From Flavipsychrobacter sp. (GTDB lineage Bacteria > Bacteroidota > Bacteroidia > Chitinophagales > Chitinophagaceae), in contig JAJNBR010000183.1 in the NCBI GenBank assembly GCA_021156265.1, positions 1 through 6,113 on the forward strand: a stretch of DNA of 6,113 bases, written 5' to 3'. The position numbers were made by a program, and so were the translations under genes. The notes beneath the pieces are model-generated. The model did no database searches. It had not been told where the DNA came from and saw only the letters and a list, made by a program, of their open reading frames with translations. Every line of letters begins with the position of its first letter. Within the stretch, counting starts at the first letter, position 1. Shown piece by piece: positions 4,900 to 6,113 of the stretch.

Positions 4900-5997
4900 T
4901 TACCGCAGGCGTTTGCGCTTATTGCGTTCGTAGTCTTCAAATATATACTGGCCCAGGCCGTCGAGCGAAGAATAGAAGGCTTTGCCACCATTCACTTCAG
5001 TGAAGGTTCTCACAAAGCGCTGCAGGTACATATCGCTGGCAATCATGAAGGTGATCACGGGTATCTTCAGTCGTTTCAACTGACCTGCCAGGTTTAGTGT
5101 ACGATTCAGGATCTTACTATCGATGCCAAAGCTGTTCTTGTAATATTTGCTTCCGATCTTCAGGCAGGTAGGTTTCCCATCCGTGATCATGAATATTTGC
5201 TTATTAGGGTTCTTGCGCCGCCGTAGGATATCCATGGCAAGCTCCAACCCCGCAACTGTATTGGTGTGGTAAGGCCCGACTTGCAGGTAGGGCAACTCTT
5301 TCATTTCTATTTGCCATGCGTCATTACCAAACACCACTATATCCAATGTATCCTTAGGATAGCGGGTTGTTATCAGCTCACTTAAGGCCATCGCCACTTT
5401 TTTGGCAGGAGTTATGCGGTCTTCTCCATAAAGGATCATTGAGTGGGAGATATCTATCATTAGCACCGTAGACGTCTGGGTTTTAAAATCCATTTCGAAG
5501 ATCTCCAGGTCGTCCTGCTGCATGTTGAACTGCTCTATGCCATGGTTGACAAATGAGTTCCTTAAGCTGCCGGTAAAATCGATTGCTTCCAGTGCATCGC
5601 CAAATTCATATGGTCGTGTTTCAGGATTGATCTCATCGCCCTGGCCGCTCTTAAAAGTATGGTGGCTGCCAGCTTTAGTTTTCTTCAGCTTACCGAATAT
5701 CTCTTCAAGAGACTGCTTCCTAATGGTCTGTTCGGTTTTGGCCGTGATCTTAAAGCTGCCATCCAACTCGTCCTCGCTTAGGTAGCCTTGGTTTTTCAGG
5801 TCTTCAATAAAGTCACCAATGCCATAGTCTTCAGACGAGAGGCCATATTCGCGGTCAAGCTGTGTCAACCAGCTCAGCGCCTCGGCAGCGTCGCCATTAG
5901 TGTACTGCAGCAGCTCCATAAAAGTGCCGAACAGCCGCTCAAACGGAGTCTTATTGTTTTGGTCTTCACTAAACTCAGAAAAAACAAATCCTTTCAT
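4900..5997 (-). CDS. von Willebrand factor A domain protein with intact MIDAS
   Basis: A 365-aa protein with no signal peptide or membrane helix, so probably cytosolic. The N-terminal half (1-170) is mostly helical and acidic, with GDFIEDLKNQGYL (61-73). It is followed by a basic linker (93-118) and a conserved-looking RPYEFGDALEAIDFTGSL (128-145). The vWA domain spans about 175-345. Its metal-ion-dependent adhesion site is complete: DISHS (Asp182, Ser184, Ser186), Thr245 in the YHTNT loop, and Asp273 in MITDGKP. The C-terminus is strongly basic (KRKRLR, 360-365). Such soluble vWA proteins usually act with a MoxR or Mg-chelatase-like AAA+ ATPase as metal-insertion or remodelling complexes. 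I recognise this as a Bacteroidota vWA/ChlD-like type, but no ATPase is in the window. It may lie beyond the right edge. The ATG at 5997 has a GAGAGG-like Shine-Dalgarno directly upstream, unlike its neighbours. Domain call is firm; role is inference. Confidence 0.88.
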   Translation of the reverse strand: MKGFVFSEFSEDQNNKTPFERLFGTFMELLQYTNGDAAEALSWLTQLDREYGLSSEDYGIGDFIEDLKNQGYLSEDELDGSFKITAKTEQTIRKQSLEEIFGKLKKTKAGSHHTFKSGQGDEINPETRPYEFGDALEAIDFTGSLRNSFVNHGIEQFNMQQDDLEIFEMDFKTQTSTVLMIDISHSMILYGEDRITPAKKVAMALSELITTRYPKDTLDIVVFGNDAWQIEMKELPYLQVGPYHTNTVAGLELAMDILRRRKNPNKQIFMITDGKPTCLKIGSKYYKNSFGIDSKILNRTLNLAGQLKRLKIPVITFMIASDMYLQRFVRTFTEVNGGKAFYSSLDGLGQYIFEDYERNKRKRLR

Positions 5998-6011
5998 AAC
6001 CTCTCTAACAT

Positions 6012-6019
6012 TAAAGTTA
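6012..6019 (-). promoter_or_regulatory. Possible -7 element for the vWA gene
   Basis: Read on the minus strand, 6019-6012 is TAACTTTA, one base off TAnnTTTG, 14 bp upstream of the ATG at 5997. No TTG is found at -33 spacing. The same octamer occurs at 689-682 just upstream of the glycosylase gene, but only 3 bp from its start codon. Confidence 0.3.
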
Positions 6020-6073
6020 CGATGGTTTTTTGTTCCATAGACTTCCTTTTGCTGAGTTACGCAATCAACATTC

Positions 6074-6087
6074 TATATGCGCATATA
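6074..6087. repeat. Perfect 14-bp palindrome upstream of the vWA gene
   Basis: TATATGC (6074-6080) is followed directly by its reverse complement GCATATA (6081-6087). The site lies 76 bp upstream of the vWA start codon, in the 116-bp stretch between that gene and the window's right edge. A spacerless 14-bp palindrome is a good candidate for a homodimeric regulator site, for the vWA gene or for a gene further right. No family can be assigned. Confidence 0.45.
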
Positions 6088-6113
6088 ATCAACCAGCTTT
6101 GAGCGTATAGAAA

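Noticed and set aside
5788..6102. 104-aa plus-strand frame spanning the vWA N-terminus and its upstream gap
   Set aside because: Two thirds is antisense to the vWA gene. The remainder covers its likely promoter, and no domain is recognisable.
1..6113. Mobile elements, CRISPR arrays, tRNA or rRNA genes, toxin-antitoxin or defence loci
   Set aside because: No transposase, integrase, terminal inverted repeats, repeat-spacer pattern, cloverleaf or ribosomal RNA signature was seen on either strand.

Overview
The window looks like a chromosomal segment from a Bacteroidota bacterium, probably of the Chitinophagaceae/Chitinophagales type. Three things suggest this. The GcvT and PyrH proteins read like Bacteroidota members of their families. 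The promoters fit the Bacteroidota -7 element TAnnTTTG, exact at 716-723 and 1556-1563. The genes mostly lack strong Shine-Dalgarno sequences. The order-level placement is inference from sequence character only.

Layout, left to right. 64-678 (-) is an AlkA-type helix-hairpin-helix DNA glycosylase. A 51-bp divergent gap separates it from 730-1377 (+), a secreted DUF6624-type protein of unknown function. A 205-bp gap (1378-1582) holds two palindromes and a good promoter. 1583-2668 (+) is gcvT, the aminomethyltransferase of the glycine cleavage system. It meets tail to tail, with a 4-bp overlap, 2665-4038 (-), a polytopic membrane protein of unknown function with a C-terminal soluble part. A 149-bp divergent gap follows, then 4188-4898 (+), pyrH (UMP kinase). 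pyrH ends 1 bp short of the stop codon of 4900-5997 (-), a von Willebrand factor A (vWA) protein with an intact MIDAS metal site. The last 116 bp hold the vWA upstream region, including a perfect 14-bp palindrome.

The six genes alternate - + + - + -, and no two adjacent same-strand genes are close enough to form a clear operon. Each probably has its own promoter. They do not form one pathway: DNA alkylation repair, one-carbon/glycine catabolism and pyrimidine nucleotide synthesis are housekeeping jobs, next to three proteins of unknown or only broadly known role. The two convergent gene pairs have essentially no intergenic DNA, so their 3' ends must overlap or terminate inside one another.

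I found no tRNA, rRNA, CRISPR array, insertion sequence, integrase or toxin-antitoxin pair, and no convincing new multi-gene system. The items most worth a second look are the vWA protein with no partner in view, the unassigned membrane protein, the palindromes upstream of gcvT and of the vWA gene, and the near-leaderless arrangement of the DUF6624 gene.
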